Part shown: positions 9,283 to 18,222 of the stretch, one piece after another
Position numbering within the stretch: the first letter of the stretch is position 1
How the letters are laid out: every line of letters begins with the position of its first letter
Assembly (NCBI GenBank): GCA_026003075.1
Contig: BPGO01000007.1
Span: 62,001-126,000, forward strand
DNA from: Fimbriimonadales bacterium
GTDB taxonomy: Bacteria; Armatimonadota; Fimbriimonadia; Fimbriimonadales; GBS-DC
Length of the DNA stretch: 64,000 nucleotides
Reading direction: 5' to 3'
Notes under the pieces: generated by a model
The model's database searches: none
What the model was told of the DNA's origin: nothing
The model's input: only the letters and a program-made list of their open reading frames with translations
Position numbers and translations under genes: made by a program

Positions 9283-9723
9283 TTATTGAGTTCTGCCCTC
9301 GCGTATTGCGTTGCGCAGTCCCTGGATTTGGCTATTGGCGATTCGGGCGAGCATGGCATAGCGCAGTTCGTTCTCGGCGAGTTGCGCCATTTCATATTCT
9401 GGGTCTATTGTGTTGCCGTCGGTACGCATCGGGGTCGGTTGTGGCATCGGTTGCGCCTCTTGAGGCTGCGCGACAGGCGGCACGGCAAAATGGCGCGGGT
9501 CAGAAACCCGCAGCGGCAGCATACCGGCTTGCATCGCGGTTTGCACGAGACGCGAGGGAGGCGCCTCGCCTTCGGGGAGGTCTAAGCGCACAAAATTCGG
9601 CGTATTGGCATTCGCAAGATTATGCGCCAAAATCTTGTGGCGGGCAGTGGCGCGGTTCATCGCCCGCTCCGCCACTTGCAAGGTTGGCGTGTCCCAAAAA
9701 GTCCGATAGCCTGCAATTCGCAT
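9283..9723 (-). CDS. flgB: Flagellar basal-body rod protein FlgB
   Basis: 146 aa, HKILAHNLANANTPNFVRLD, DPEYEMAQLAENELRYAMLARIANSQ. Confidence 0.93.
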   Translation of the reverse strand: MRIAGYRTFWDTPTLQVAERAMNRATARHKILAHNLANANTPNFVRLDLPEGEAPPSRLVQTAMQAGMLPLRVSDPRHFAVPPVAQPQEAQPMPQPTPMRTDGNTIDPEYEMAQLAENELRYAMLARIANSQIQGLRNAIREGRTQ

Positions 9724-9848
9724 TCTGTTTCACTCCTCTCGCATCCATGCGCACCGCCTCCTTCGTGGCACGGACAGCCATATCCGTGCGCGTGTCCGAT
9801 TATCTCTGCTTGGGCAGTTTCGTCCAAGCAAGAAATCCTGCCTACCGA

Positions 9849-9875
9849 TTATCGGCAGGCGCAGGCGGATTTTTC
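9849..9875 (-). promoter_or_regulatory. Sigma28 (FliA)-like promoter candidate upstream of flgB
   Basis: On the minus strand GAAA-N15-GCCGATAA, close to the TAAA-N15-GCCGATAA consensus, about 126 nt upstream of the flgB start. Confidence 0.45.
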
Positions 9876-9988
9876 ACTGTTGCAGGCATCGCGGGGTGAA
9901 CAGAGCGGTTTGCCATGACAGAAGGGGCATGGGAGTATCAGAAGATCTTCGAGTTGGGGCGAACCCTTCGGCTCGCCCCAGTGCTATT

Positions 9989-11356
9989 TCAGGACTCTAT
10001 CCGCAACATCTCCATCAGGGGCGCGATGTTGGGGTGCTGATCGAGGTTCCAGACGAACTGCAGCACCGTATCTTGCCGTGCGCGGGGCAGCGCCCATTCG
10101 GTCAACACATAGAACTTTGCCTCGACCTCTTCGTCGGTCATCGGGTTCTTGGCGTGCCCGCGTGGGAAGGTGTTCTCTTCGGTGAGCGTGCGTCCATCCT
10201 TGAGATAGACCGTGATGCGGTTTGGAATGCCCTCGGGGTAGCGCGGATCCATCGCGGTATCGTGGCGCACGGTGATTTTACTCACGAACTCCAGCAGCGT
10301 CGGGTCGGTGTAGCGCGCTTCCTCGAAGGTGTCCAGGTCTACCTTACCGTCCATCAGCGTTGCGCCAACGATGTAGGGCAGGCTGTGGTCGGCGGTCTCA
10401 CGGCTTTGGGGGCGCCACTTCTCCGGTTCGCTGCCGATGATGGAATAACACGCTTCGAAGGTGTCGATCTCAATCCGCTCAATCTGGCTGATGTCGCCGC
10501 CGAGTTGTTCGCGCACCGCCAGTGCTGCCCACACTGCACTCTGGGCGTGGTACTCCACGGGATAATACTTGATGTAGGTCTGATTAATCATGAAGCCTCG
10601 CTCCTCTTCGCCGCCGAGTGGCCCCACGGTGAACTCGCCTGACACCTGTTTCATGAACCCCATCTTGCCCTCGAAAATCTCCGATGGTCCGGTCAGCCCG
10701 TGTTTAGCGAGCCAGCTGGCGAACACGGCGTGTCGGCTGGCGTTGGCAAAGGCGCACCCTTTCCATGCGGAGATTTCGCCCACGCGCGTCTGGCGCATTG
10801 CCAAGCCCGATACGCCTGCGATGCTCATCGCGTGGCGCGTGGCGGTTGCGTCCAAGCCCATCAGTCTCGACGCCGCAGCAGACGCCGAGAAGAGTCCGTA
10901 GTTCACATGGTCCCAGCCGCGCGCTCGCAAGCTCGCCGAGTCGCACAGGCGGCACTGAATCTCATAAGCTAACACGGTCGCCAGCAGGGTCTCTTTGCCT
11001 GAGCTGCCTTCCGCCTCGGCAACCGCCAGCACCGCCGCGAGATTGTCGCTGGGGTGGGCAGGCTCCTTGGAAAGGTAGGTATCGTTGTAGTCCAGATAGC
11101 GTATCAGCAAGCCGTTGGCGAACGCAGCCCAATCGGGCGAGGCTTTGTGCGCGGTTCCAATCACAGTCGCGCCGTAGGCGCTGCTCACTTGCGTGGCAAC
11201 GGCACGCACCTGGTGCGCCGTCTCGGAACGCCACGCGCCAAACGCGCACGCAATTGAGTCAATAATCCTGCGTTTCGCCTCGTGAACCGCCTCTTGGGGT
11301 AGCGATTCGTATTTCAGTTCTGTAGCGTAGCGTGCAAAGCGGTCTGCTAAGGTCAT
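9989..11356 (-). CDS. MmgE/PrpD family protein (2-methylcitrate dehydratase-like)
   Basis: MTLADRFARYATELKYESLPQEAVHEAKRRIIDSIACAFGAW...; start placed at ATG 11356 behind an SD (cgtcctcc on plus strand). Confidence 0.9.
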   Translation of the reverse strand: MTLADRFARYATELKYESLPQEAVHEAKRRIIDSIACAFGAWRSETAHQVRAVATQVSSAYGATVIGTAHKASPDWAAFANGLLIRYLDYNDTYLSKEPAHPSDNLAAVLAVAEAEGSSGKETLLATVLAYEIQCRLCDSASLRARGWDHVNYGLFSASAAASRLMGLDATATRHAMSIAGVSGLAMRQTRVGEISAWKGCAFANASRHAVFASWLAKHGLTGPSEIFEGKMGFMKQVSGEFTVGPLGGEEERGFMINQTYIKYYPVEYHAQSAVWAALAVREQLGGDISQIERIEIDTFEACYSIIGSEPEKWRPQSRETADHSLPYIVGATLMDGKVDLDTFEEARYTDPTLLEFVSKITVRHDTAMDPRYPEGIPNRITVYLKDGRTLTEENTFPRGHAKNPMTDEEVEAKFYVLTEWALPRARQDTVLQFVWNLDQHPNIAPLMEMLRIES

Positions 11357-11435
11357 CTTCGTCCTCCGTTTATTCTGTAGATACAGGGGTATTGTACCTG
11401 ACGCTCCGCGTCGCGTGGCAGGGTATCCTATGGGC

Positions 11436-11990
11436 ATGACGCGCGAGGAGGCTTGGCGACTGCTCTGCGAATATACGCAATCCGAGAACTTGCGTCGGCA
11501 CGCGCTGGCGGTGGAAGCCTGTATGCGCTACTATGCCCGTCTGTATGGCGAGGACGAGGAGCTCTGGGGCGTGGTCGGGTTATTGCATGATTTCGACTAC
11601 GAGCGATATCCTTCGCTGGAGGAGCATCCCTTCCGCGGGATGGAGATTCTGCGCGAGCGGGGTGTATCGGAGGTCATCGTTCGCGCTATTGGCGCCCACG
11701 CGAACCATACGGGTATCCCACGCGAAAGCCTGCTGGAGAAAGCCATCTTCGCATGCGATGAAATCTCAGGCTTCGTAATCGCTGTTGCGCTGGTGAAGGG
11801 ACGCACGCTGAGCGCCGTGACGCCCGAATCAGTGCGCAAGCGCATGAAGGAGAAGAGCTTCGCGCGGGGCGTGAACCGCGAAGACCTCCTTCAAGGCGCG
11901 GAAGAGCTGGGCATACCGTTCGATGCACATGTAGCGCATGTGGTCAAGGCGTTGCAGGGGATTGCGCACGAATTAGGCATCAACCCGTGA
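11436..11990 (+). CDS. HD domain-containing hydrolase
   Basis: RHALAVEACM...GLLHDFDYERYP...IGAHANHTG; start 11436 fits a GGTATCCT box 6 nt upstream. Confidence 0.85.
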   Translation: MTREEAWRLLCEYTQSENLRRHALAVEACMRYYARLYGEDEELWGVVGLLHDFDYERYPSLEEHPFRGMEILRERGVSEVIVRAIGAHANHTGIPRESLLEKAIFACDEISGFVIAVALVKGRTLSAVTPESVRKRMKEKSFARGVNREDLLQGAEELGIPFDAHVAHVVKALQGIAHELGINP

Positions 11991-12103
11991 ACCTCGCAGG
12001 GACGCCAACGGACGCCTTCGGGGGACACGGTGAACAGGATGCGACAAGTTTATGACTGGAACGGGGCGTTTGGGTACAATTTCCATTTGAACAAGGAGGT
12101 TGT

Positions 12104-13048
12104 ATGCAGAAGCTACGTGCAGCGATGGTGACGGATGTTGGCGGTATTGGCGATGAGTCGTTTAATGCGTCGGCATGGCGTGGGCTGCAGCGCGCCCAGA
12201 AAGAGCTCGGCGCGGAAGTGCGCTATTTGGAGTCGCGGACTGCCTCGGATTATGTGCGCAATTTGACTACCCTCGCGCGGCAAGGGTTCAATGTGGTGTT
12301 TGCGGTGGGGTTTTTGATGGAGGACGCGCTGGCACGGGTGGCGCCGCGCTTCCCGAAGGTCTATTTTGGCATCGTGGACGGCAGAGCCCCGAACCTGCCC
12401 AACTGTGTCTCGCTGATTTTCAACGAGCAGGAAGGGTCGTTTTTGGTGGGCGCGTTAGCCGGCGCGATGACCAAGACCAACAAAGTAGGGTTCATCGGGG
12501 GGATGAATGTGCCCCTGATCAAAAAGTTCGAGTATGGCTATCGCGCTGGCGTGAAGACGACCAATCCGCGGGCGCAGGTGTTGGTGGGCTACACGGGCAA
12601 CTGGGACGATGTGAACAAGGGGCGCGAGCTGGCGCTGACGCAGTTCAATCAGGGTGCGGATATTATCTATCACGCAGCGGGGCGTTGCGGGGTCGGCGTG
12701 ATTCGCGCGGCGGAGCAGAAAGGCAAGGGCTACTACGCGATTGGTGTGGATAGCGACCAAGACCACCTCGCACCGGGGCGCGTGTTGACCAGTATGATGA
12801 AGCGCGTGGATAACGCCGTGTTCGATGTGTGTCAGCGCGTGGCGAAAGGGCAGTTTCGCAGCGGCACGATTGTGTACGGCGTCAAAGAAAAGGGCGTGGG
12901 ACTTAGCCCGATGCGGTTCACGCGCAAGGTGGTGCCCGAACGGGTAATGGCGACGGTGCGTCGCTTAGAGCAGATGATTGCGCAGGGGCAGATTAAGCCG
13001 CCCTACGATGAGGCAACCTTCAAACGGTTCCAGCCGCCGCGCGTGTAG
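12104..13048 (+). CDS. BMP/Med-family substrate-binding protein, no evident signal peptide
   Basis: AMVTDVGGIGDESFNASAWRGLQRAQKELG..., PKVYFGIVDG, GFIGGMNVPLIKKFEYGYRAGVK; begins at the mature-domain N-terminus; SD aaggagg. Confidence 0.88.
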   Translation: MQKLRAAMVTDVGGIGDESFNASAWRGLQRAQKELGAEVRYLESRTASDYVRNLTTLARQGFNVVFAVGFLMEDALARVAPRFPKVYFGIVDGRAPNLPNCVSLIFNEQEGSFLVGALAGAMTKTNKVGFIGGMNVPLIKKFEYGYRAGVKTTNPRAQVLVGYTGNWDDVNKGRELALTQFNQGADIIYHAAGRCGVGVIRAAEQKGKGYYAIGVDSDQDHLAPGRVLTSMMKRVDNAVFDVCQRVAKGQFRSGTIVYGVKEKGVGLSPMRFTRKVVPERVMATVRRLEQMIAQGQIKPPYDEATFKRFQPPRV

Positions 13049-13087
13049 GGTTCACGGCGCAGGTATAATTTGGTTTGGTGAACCTGC

Positions 13088-14437
13088 ATGCCACGTTATA
13101 AGATTCTCACTTGGGGCTGCCAAATGAACGAGGAAGACTCCGAGCAGATGAGCCTCTATCTGCAGGAGCGTGGCTACGAGCCTGCCGAGACGGTGGAGGA
13201 GGCGGATGTCGTGCTGCTGAATACCTGCTCGGTGCGGCGCAAGCCCGAAGATAAGGTGTTTAGCACGCTGGGCAGCCTGCGCAAACTCAAACAGCGCAAG
13301 CCGAATCTGGTGATTGGCGTCTGCGGCTGTATGGCGCAGCTGCGTGCGGAAGAGATTCGGCAGAAAGCGCCCCATGTGGATATGATTATCGGCACGGCGC
13401 ATGTGGCGCAGGTGGGCGCTTTGGTGGACGAGGTGGTGCAGAAGCGACGCTTAGCGATGCGCCTCGAACTGCCCGAGCGCAAAGGAGCGATTGTCACCGA
13501 CATCCCAGAACGCAAGGTGGATCGCCATCCCAAGCTCAAGGCGTTTGTGCCGATTCAGTACGGGTGCGATAAGTTCTGCACTTTCTGTATCGTACCTATC
13601 ACGCGGGGGCGCGAGCGCAGTCGTCCGACCGCCGATATTCTGGACGAGATACGCAAGCTGGCAGCGCGCGGCACGAAGGAGGTCACGCTTCTGGGGCAGA
13701 CGGTCAACTCGTATGGCAAGAACCTGTTGGAGGGGCGTGTGCCGTTCGCGCGATTGCTGCGGCTAATCAACGATATCGAAGGCATCGAGCGCATCCGCTA
13801 CACCTCGCCCTACCCGCGCGATTTCCGCGATGATCTGATCAACGCGATTGCCGAACTGCCCAAGGTGATGGAGCATGTGCATTTGCCGTTGCAGTCGGGC
13901 GACGATGAAATCCTGAAGGCGATGCGTCGGCTCTACACGGTGGAGCAGTTCGAGGAGATTGTCGCGAAGCTGCGCGAGCGTGTGCCCGGAATCGCGATTA
14001 CAACTGACATCATCGTCGGGTTTCCGGGAGAGACCGACGCGCAGTTTGAGAACACGCTGAAGGTGGTGGAACGCATTCGGTTTGATGGGGCGTATATGTT
14101 CGCCTACAGTCCGCGTCCGGGCACGCCGGCTGCGGCGATGGAGAACCAGATACCGCGCGCGGTGAAGCAGGAGCGTTTGCAGCGGTTGATCGAGTTGCAG
14201 AACCGTATCACTTGCGAAATCAACCAGTCGCAGGTAGGGCGCGTGTTCGAGGTGCTGGTGGAAGGACCGAGCCAGAAAGACCCCACCAAGCTTGCAGGCT
14301 TCACGCGCGAGAATAAGATGATGCACTTCGTCGGCTCGCCTGACTTGATTGGGCGGATTGTGAAGGTTCGCGCTGACGAAGCGCACCTGTGGGGCTTCTA
14401 CGGGACGGTGGTGGAGGCGTCGCCGAAGTGCGCTTAA
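13088..14437 (+). CDS. miaB: tRNA-2-methylthio-N6-dimethylallyladenosine synthase MiaB
   Basis: TWGCQMNEEDSEQM, radical SAM motif YGCDKFCTFCIVPITRGRERSR, C-terminal TRAM-like region. Confidence 0.95.
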   Translation: MPRYKILTWGCQMNEEDSEQMSLYLQERGYEPAETVEEADVVLLNTCSVRRKPEDKVFSTLGSLRKLKQRKPNLVIGVCGCMAQLRAEEIRQKAPHVDMIIGTAHVAQVGALVDEVVQKRRLAMRLELPERKGAIVTDIPERKVDRHPKLKAFVPIQYGCDKFCTFCIVPITRGRERSRPTADILDEIRKLAARGTKEVTLLGQTVNSYGKNLLEGRVPFARLLRLINDIEGIERIRYTSPYPRDFRDDLINAIAELPKVMEHVHLPLQSGDDEILKAMRRLYTVEQFEEIVAKLRERVPGIAITTDIIVGFPGETDAQFENTLKVVERIRFDGAYMFAYSPRPGTPAAAMENQIPRAVKQERLQRLIELQNRITCEINQSQVGRVFEVLVEGPSQKDPTKLAGFTRENKMMHFVGSPDLIGRIVKVRADEAHLWGFYGTVVEASPKCA

Positions 14438-15156
14438 CCCAGCCCGTACACGGGGATGGCTGCGCCGTGGATGGCGCGTGCGGCGGGCGAACAGAGGAAC
14501 ATGATGACTTCGCCTAACGCTTCGGGCGCGACCCAGCGGCTGAAGTCGGCATCGGGACGCGCGGCGCGGTTGGATGGGGTGTCGATCGTGCCCGGCAGCA
14601 CGCAGTTCACATTAATCCCGTACTCTTTGAGTTCTGCAGAAAGCGATTCGGTAAGCCGTATCACGCCTGCTTTGGCGGCGCAGTAGCTGGCGCCACCACC
14701 GAACCCTGATAGTCCTGCCCTGCCCGACACATGCACCACCGCGCCCCCACCCGAACGGATGAGAATCGGTGCGATGGCTCGCGAGACGAGGAACGCCGTG
14801 CGCAGATTAATATCGAGCATCGAGTCCCAATCGTCAATCGGCGTTTCGTGGACGGGCGGCCCTGCTTTGAAGCCGCCGACGGTGTTCACCATGGCATCCA
14901 ACCTGCCGAATCGGTCGTCGATGGCTTGGGCAAGGCGTTCGCAATCTTCGGGGCGTCGGAGGTCGATTCCGCCCATGAGCAGGTGCTGGGGGTCTAACGC
15001 AAGGTCGGCGAACAGTTGGGTGAGCAAGGTGTCATCGCGGGCGCAGAGCGCGAGAGTCGCCCCCGCCTGATGGAACTGGCGGGCGACGACGCGCCCCAGG
15101 GCCCCTGTCGCACCGGTAATCAACACCATCTTGCCTGAAAAATCGAACGATACCAT
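14434..15156 (-). CDS. SDR family oxidoreductase
   Basis: VLITGATGALGRVVARQF, SYCAAKAGVIRLTESLSAEL; start set at MVSFDFSG. Confidence 0.9.
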   Translation of the reverse strand: MVSFDFSGKMVLITGATGALGRVVARQFHQAGATLALCARDDTLLTQLFADLALDPQHLLMGGIDLRRPEDCERLAQAIDDRFGRLDAMVNTVGGFKAGPPVHETPIDDWDSMLDINLRTAFLVSRAIAPILIRSGGGAVVHVSGRAGLSGFGGGASYCAAKAGVIRLTESLSAELKEYGINVNCVLPGTIDTPSNRAARPDADFSRWVAPEALGEVIMFLCSPAARAIHGAAIPVYGLG

Positions 15157-15192
15157 GCCGAAACGCCTCTTTATAGAGTATGCGCTGCGCTT

Positions 15193-15618
15193 TTGGCTTT
15201 CCCGCAATGGCTCCAAGGCTGCCTATATTATAGCGCATACGCTCGCTTGGGGGTGTGGGACGGCGTTGACGGGGTGTTTGGACTGTATCCGTATGCACGG
15301 GTGAACCCGATGCGATGCTATCGCGTTTCTGCTAAACCGCATCCTGTGTTCCGCGGCTATCGCAAAGAGGGGATTTGGTTCCCGAACGCGCCGGATTTCG
15401 TGGTGCTGCGCGAAGCCGAGCTGACCGAAGCGATTCGGGCGTGCCCCTTACTCATCATTGAGGAGGTGAGTTGTGATGAAGCAGACGATTCTCCGTTGGG
15501 CGTGGAGCGCCTTGAAGCCGACTCTGCTAAAGTGGCTCGACGAACGCGCGCTGCGTCTGCCCGCGCATCAACGCGACGCGCTCGCCCAACGCCTGCGCAC
15601 ACCCGTGCAGACGATTGA
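15193..15618 (+). CDS. Phage-like small protein resembling the FluMu N-terminal domain (boundaries uncertain)
   Basis: RVSAKPHPVFRGYRKEGIWFPNAPDFVVLREAELTEAIRACPLLIIEEV; the 3' part overlaps the next ORF by 146 nt and looks non-coding. Confidence 0.45.
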   Translation: MAFPQWLQGCLYYSAYARLGVWDGVDGVFGLYPYARVNPMRCYRVSAKPHPVFRGYRKEGIWFPNAPDFVVLREAELTEAIRACPLLIIEEVSCDEADDSPLGVERLEADSAKVARRTRAASARASTRRARPTPAHTRADD

Positions 15619-15679
15619 ACAGGTGGAGACCGCACTGCGCCAGATGGTGATTTATCACCTGGAACGCTGGAACCCTTAA
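15473..15679 (+). CDS. Small protein, phage-like island
   Basis: 68 aa, SD ggaggtgag upstream; co-directional compact cluster. Confidence 0.5.
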   Translation: MMKQTILRWAWSALKPTLLKWLDERALRLPAHQRDALAQRLRTPVQTIEQVETALRQMVIYHLERWNP

Positions 15680-15693
15680 GGGGGGGGTAAACG

Positions 15694-15969
15694 ATGGACT
15701 GGACGCAACTGATCCCGATTATTAGCGCGCTGGTGGGGTGGGCGTTTCTGCTCACCCGCCAAATCCTGACGCGCATGGATAAACTGGTGGAATCGGCACA
15801 GCGTCAGGAGCAGGCGATTACCGACGAGTTTATCGCTTACCTGCGTGAGAGCGTTGCCCGCACCGAAGCGAGTTATGAGCGTCTAGAGATCGCTCTGGAC
15901 GATGTACGCGACGCGCTGGTGAGCCTGCGCCACGCGATCACGCAGTGGCAGGAAGCCCACAAATCGTAA
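15694..15969 (+). CDS. Small single-TM + coiled-coil protein (holin- or phage accessory-like)
   Basis: IIPIISALVGWAFLL-like TM then long helix; co-directional with connector genes. Confidence 0.5.
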   Translation: MDWTQLIPIISALVGWAFLLTRQILTRMDKLVESAQRQEQAITDEFIAYLRESVARTEASYERLEIALDDVRDALVSLRHAITQWQEAHKS

Positions 15970-15979
15970 GGAGGCTGCG

Positions 15980-16378
15980 ATGCTCACAGTGACCCGTGCT
16001 GCGGTGAAGCGCAAGCTCCGTTTGACGACCAACGAGTACGATTCCGAAATCGACGCGCTGATTGACGAGATGGTGCCTGCCCTGCGCTACGCGATTGACC
16101 CCGAATATCTGAACACGAGCGACGCGGATTTGCTGGCGACTTTGAATCTGGGTGCGCTGGAGGTGGTTGCCGGCGAGATGAGCGCGACGCTCTATCGGGA
16201 GTTGGGTGCGTGGATGGGGTTTCGGCTGGGCTGGCTGCAGGTTGACCCACCCGCGCTGCGAAACCCCCGCGACCCGACGGGGCTGAAGGCGCAAGGCTAT
16301 GCTCGGCTCAAGCCGTTTCTGAAGCGCGACGCGCAGTTGCTGTATCTCTATCGCGAGCGTGAGGAGGGAGCGGAGTGA
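15980..16378 (+). CDS. Phage gp6-like head-tail connector protein
   Basis: TRAAVKRKLRLTTNEYDSEIDALIDEMVPALRYAI, typical connector N-terminus; SD aaggagg. Confidence 0.65.
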   Translation: MLTVTRAAVKRKLRLTTNEYDSEIDALIDEMVPALRYAIDPEYLNTSDADLLATLNLGALEVVAGEMSATLYRELGAWMGFRLGWLQVDPPALRNPRDPTGLKAQGYARLKPFLKRDAQLLYLYREREEGAE

Positions 16379-16680
16379 TTGCGCGTGTCTCGCTAAACTA
16401 TTGGTTGCGTCGCTATGGGGAGTCGTTTCAAGTGGGGGCGCAGAGTTATCGGGGCCTCTTTTTTCAGCCGCCTGGGGGGCTACTGCGCTGGTTTTTCACG
16501 CAGACGGAGCTGGACGCTTTACCGCGTCCGCTCTGGGCTGCGGCGGTCGCCGATAATGTGAACCTGCCCCAAAACACAACGCTCCTGTGGCGGGGTGCAA
16601 CCTATCGCGTCGTGCGCACGGTGGAGTTCCGCTTGAACGACGCGCCTGTGTATCGCCTGATGGTACTCCAGCCCGTGTAA
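16375..16680 (+). CDS. Phage head-closure or tail-adaptor-like small protein
   Basis: 101 aa, overlaps the preceding stop by 4 nt (ATGA-type coupling with GTG start); position after connector. Confidence 0.45.
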   Translation: MIARVSLNYWLRRYGESFQVGAQSYRGLFFQPPGGLLRWFFTQTELDALPRPLWAAAVADNVNLPQNTTLLWRGATYRVVRTVEFRLNDAPVYRLMVLQPV

Positions 16681-16738
16681 TCCGCTGGTATAATATCCGC
16701 GCAGGGACGCGATTGCGTAGGCTCAGAGGGACACGGCG

Positions 16739-17422
16739 TTGACAGCGCAGCACAAACGCGCGGAGTGGGAGGTCGTGATTTTAGGAACGCTGGTGGTGGC
16801 GTTCCTGTTTGCGTACTACTTGCAGCCCTACACGGTGGATTCGCTGCGCTGGCTGGGTATCCAGCGTGATCACGCCGCGCTCCGCGACTGGAACGAGTAT
16901 ATCCTTGTCAGCTCGCTGGGGCTGTTGTGGCTTCCGATTCTGACACTGGCATTTTTTGGCAAGGGGGAGCTGAGCCAGTACGGGTTGGCGCGTGGGGAGG
17001 GCAAGCTCGGTGCGCTCTACGCGCTGCTGATGTACTTGGCGATGCTCCCCCTAATCTTCTATGTGGCGCAGCGCCCCGATTTTCAGCAGTACTATCCCCT
17101 CGACAAGCGCGTATTGACCGACCCGGTGTACGCTGTCTACTTTCAGCTGGCATACGGATACTACCTGTTCTGCTGGGAGTTTTTCTTTCGGGGGTTTTTG
17201 ACCTTCGGGCTGTATCGCTGGATGGGGTGGTGGGGGATTGGACTGCAGGCGGTTGCGTTTGCACTGTTGCATTACGGCAAGCCCGTGCCTGAGGTGATTG
17301 GCTCCTTTTTCGCGGCGATTATTCTCAGCTGGGTCGCGCTGCGTGTGAAGTCGTTTTTGCCGTGCTTCTGGGCGCACTGGGCGGTGCATATGACGCTTGA
17401 GGCGCTGATGATTTTGCGATAG
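16739..17422 (+). CDS. CPBP family intramembrane metalloprotease-like protein
   Basis: Multi-TM; CWEFFFRGFLTFGL and QAVAFALLHYGKPVPEVIGSFFAA motifs. Confidence 0.8.
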   Translation: MTAQHKRAEWEVVILGTLVVAFLFAYYLQPYTVDSLRWLGIQRDHAALRDWNEYILVSSLGLLWLPILTLAFFGKGELSQYGLARGEGKLGALYALLMYLAMLPLIFYVAQRPDFQQYYPLDKRVLTDPVYAVYFQLAYGYYLFCWEFFFRGFLTFGLYRWMGWWGIGLQAVAFALLHYGKPVPEVIGSFFAAIILSWVALRVKSFLPCFWAHWAVHMTLEALMILR

Positions 17423-17439
17423 TCAGGTACAATCCCCCT

Positions 17440-18207
17440 ATGCGAGGTGGACGCATGCGACAAGACATCTGCTGGTGGTGTTTTCAAGGGCGCCTGGAGC
17501 CGAAACGCCTGATCGCTGAAGCGAAACGGATTGGCTATGAGGGCTTTGAACTGGTGCCGGAACCGATGTGGGATCTGGTGAAAGAGGCGGGGCTGAAAAT
17601 CGTAACGCACGGCGGACACGGCACGATTGAGAACGGCATGAACGACCCGCGCAACCACAGCCGCATCGAGGACGAGCTGAAAGCGACGATCGACAAGGCG
17701 GTGAAATACGAGATTCCAATCCTCATCTGTTTTTCGGGCAATCGTCGCGGGCGTTCGGATGAGGAGGGTATCGAAAACACCGTCGCGTGCCTCAAACGGG
17801 TTGCCCCGTATGCCGAGCAGAAAGGCGTGACTCTGGCACTGGAGATACTCAACAGCAAGGTCGATCACCGCGACTATCAGTTCGATAAGATGAGTTGGGG
17901 CGTGCGCGTGGTGGAGTTGGTCAACTCGCCGCGCGTGAAGATTCTGTACGACATTTATCACGCGCAGATTATGGAGGGCGATATTATCCGCACGATTCGC
18001 GCCCACCACGACAAAATTGCTCACTATCACACCGCGGGCAACCCCGGACGCAACGAGATCGACGATACGCAGGAGCTTTATTACCCAGCAATTATGAGAG
18101 CCATTAAAGAGACGGGCTACACAGGCTGGGTGGGTCAAGAGTTTGTACCCAAGGGCGATCCGATTGCGGCGCTGCGCGAGGCGTTTGAACGGTGTCGCGT
18201 GGGTTAA
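17440..18207 (+). CDS. Hydroxypyruvate isomerase-like TIM-barrel protein
   Basis: ICWWCFQGRLEPKRLIAEAKRIGYEGFELVPE, LALEILNSKVDHRDYQFD, ILYDIYHAQIMEGDIIRTI, HYHTAGNPGRNEIDDTQEL. Confidence 0.88.
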   Translation: MRGGRMRQDICWWCFQGRLEPKRLIAEAKRIGYEGFELVPEPMWDLVKEAGLKIVTHGGHGTIENGMNDPRNHSRIEDELKATIDKAVKYEIPILICFSGNRRGRSDEEGIENTVACLKRVAPYAEQKGVTLALEILNSKVDHRDYQFDKMSWGVRVVELVNSPRVKILYDIYHAQIMEGDIIRTIRAHHDKIAHYHTAGNPGRNEIDDTQELYYPAIMRAIKETGYTGWVGQEFVPKGDPIAALREAFERCRVG

Positions 18208-18222
18208 TGGTATAATCCCCGT

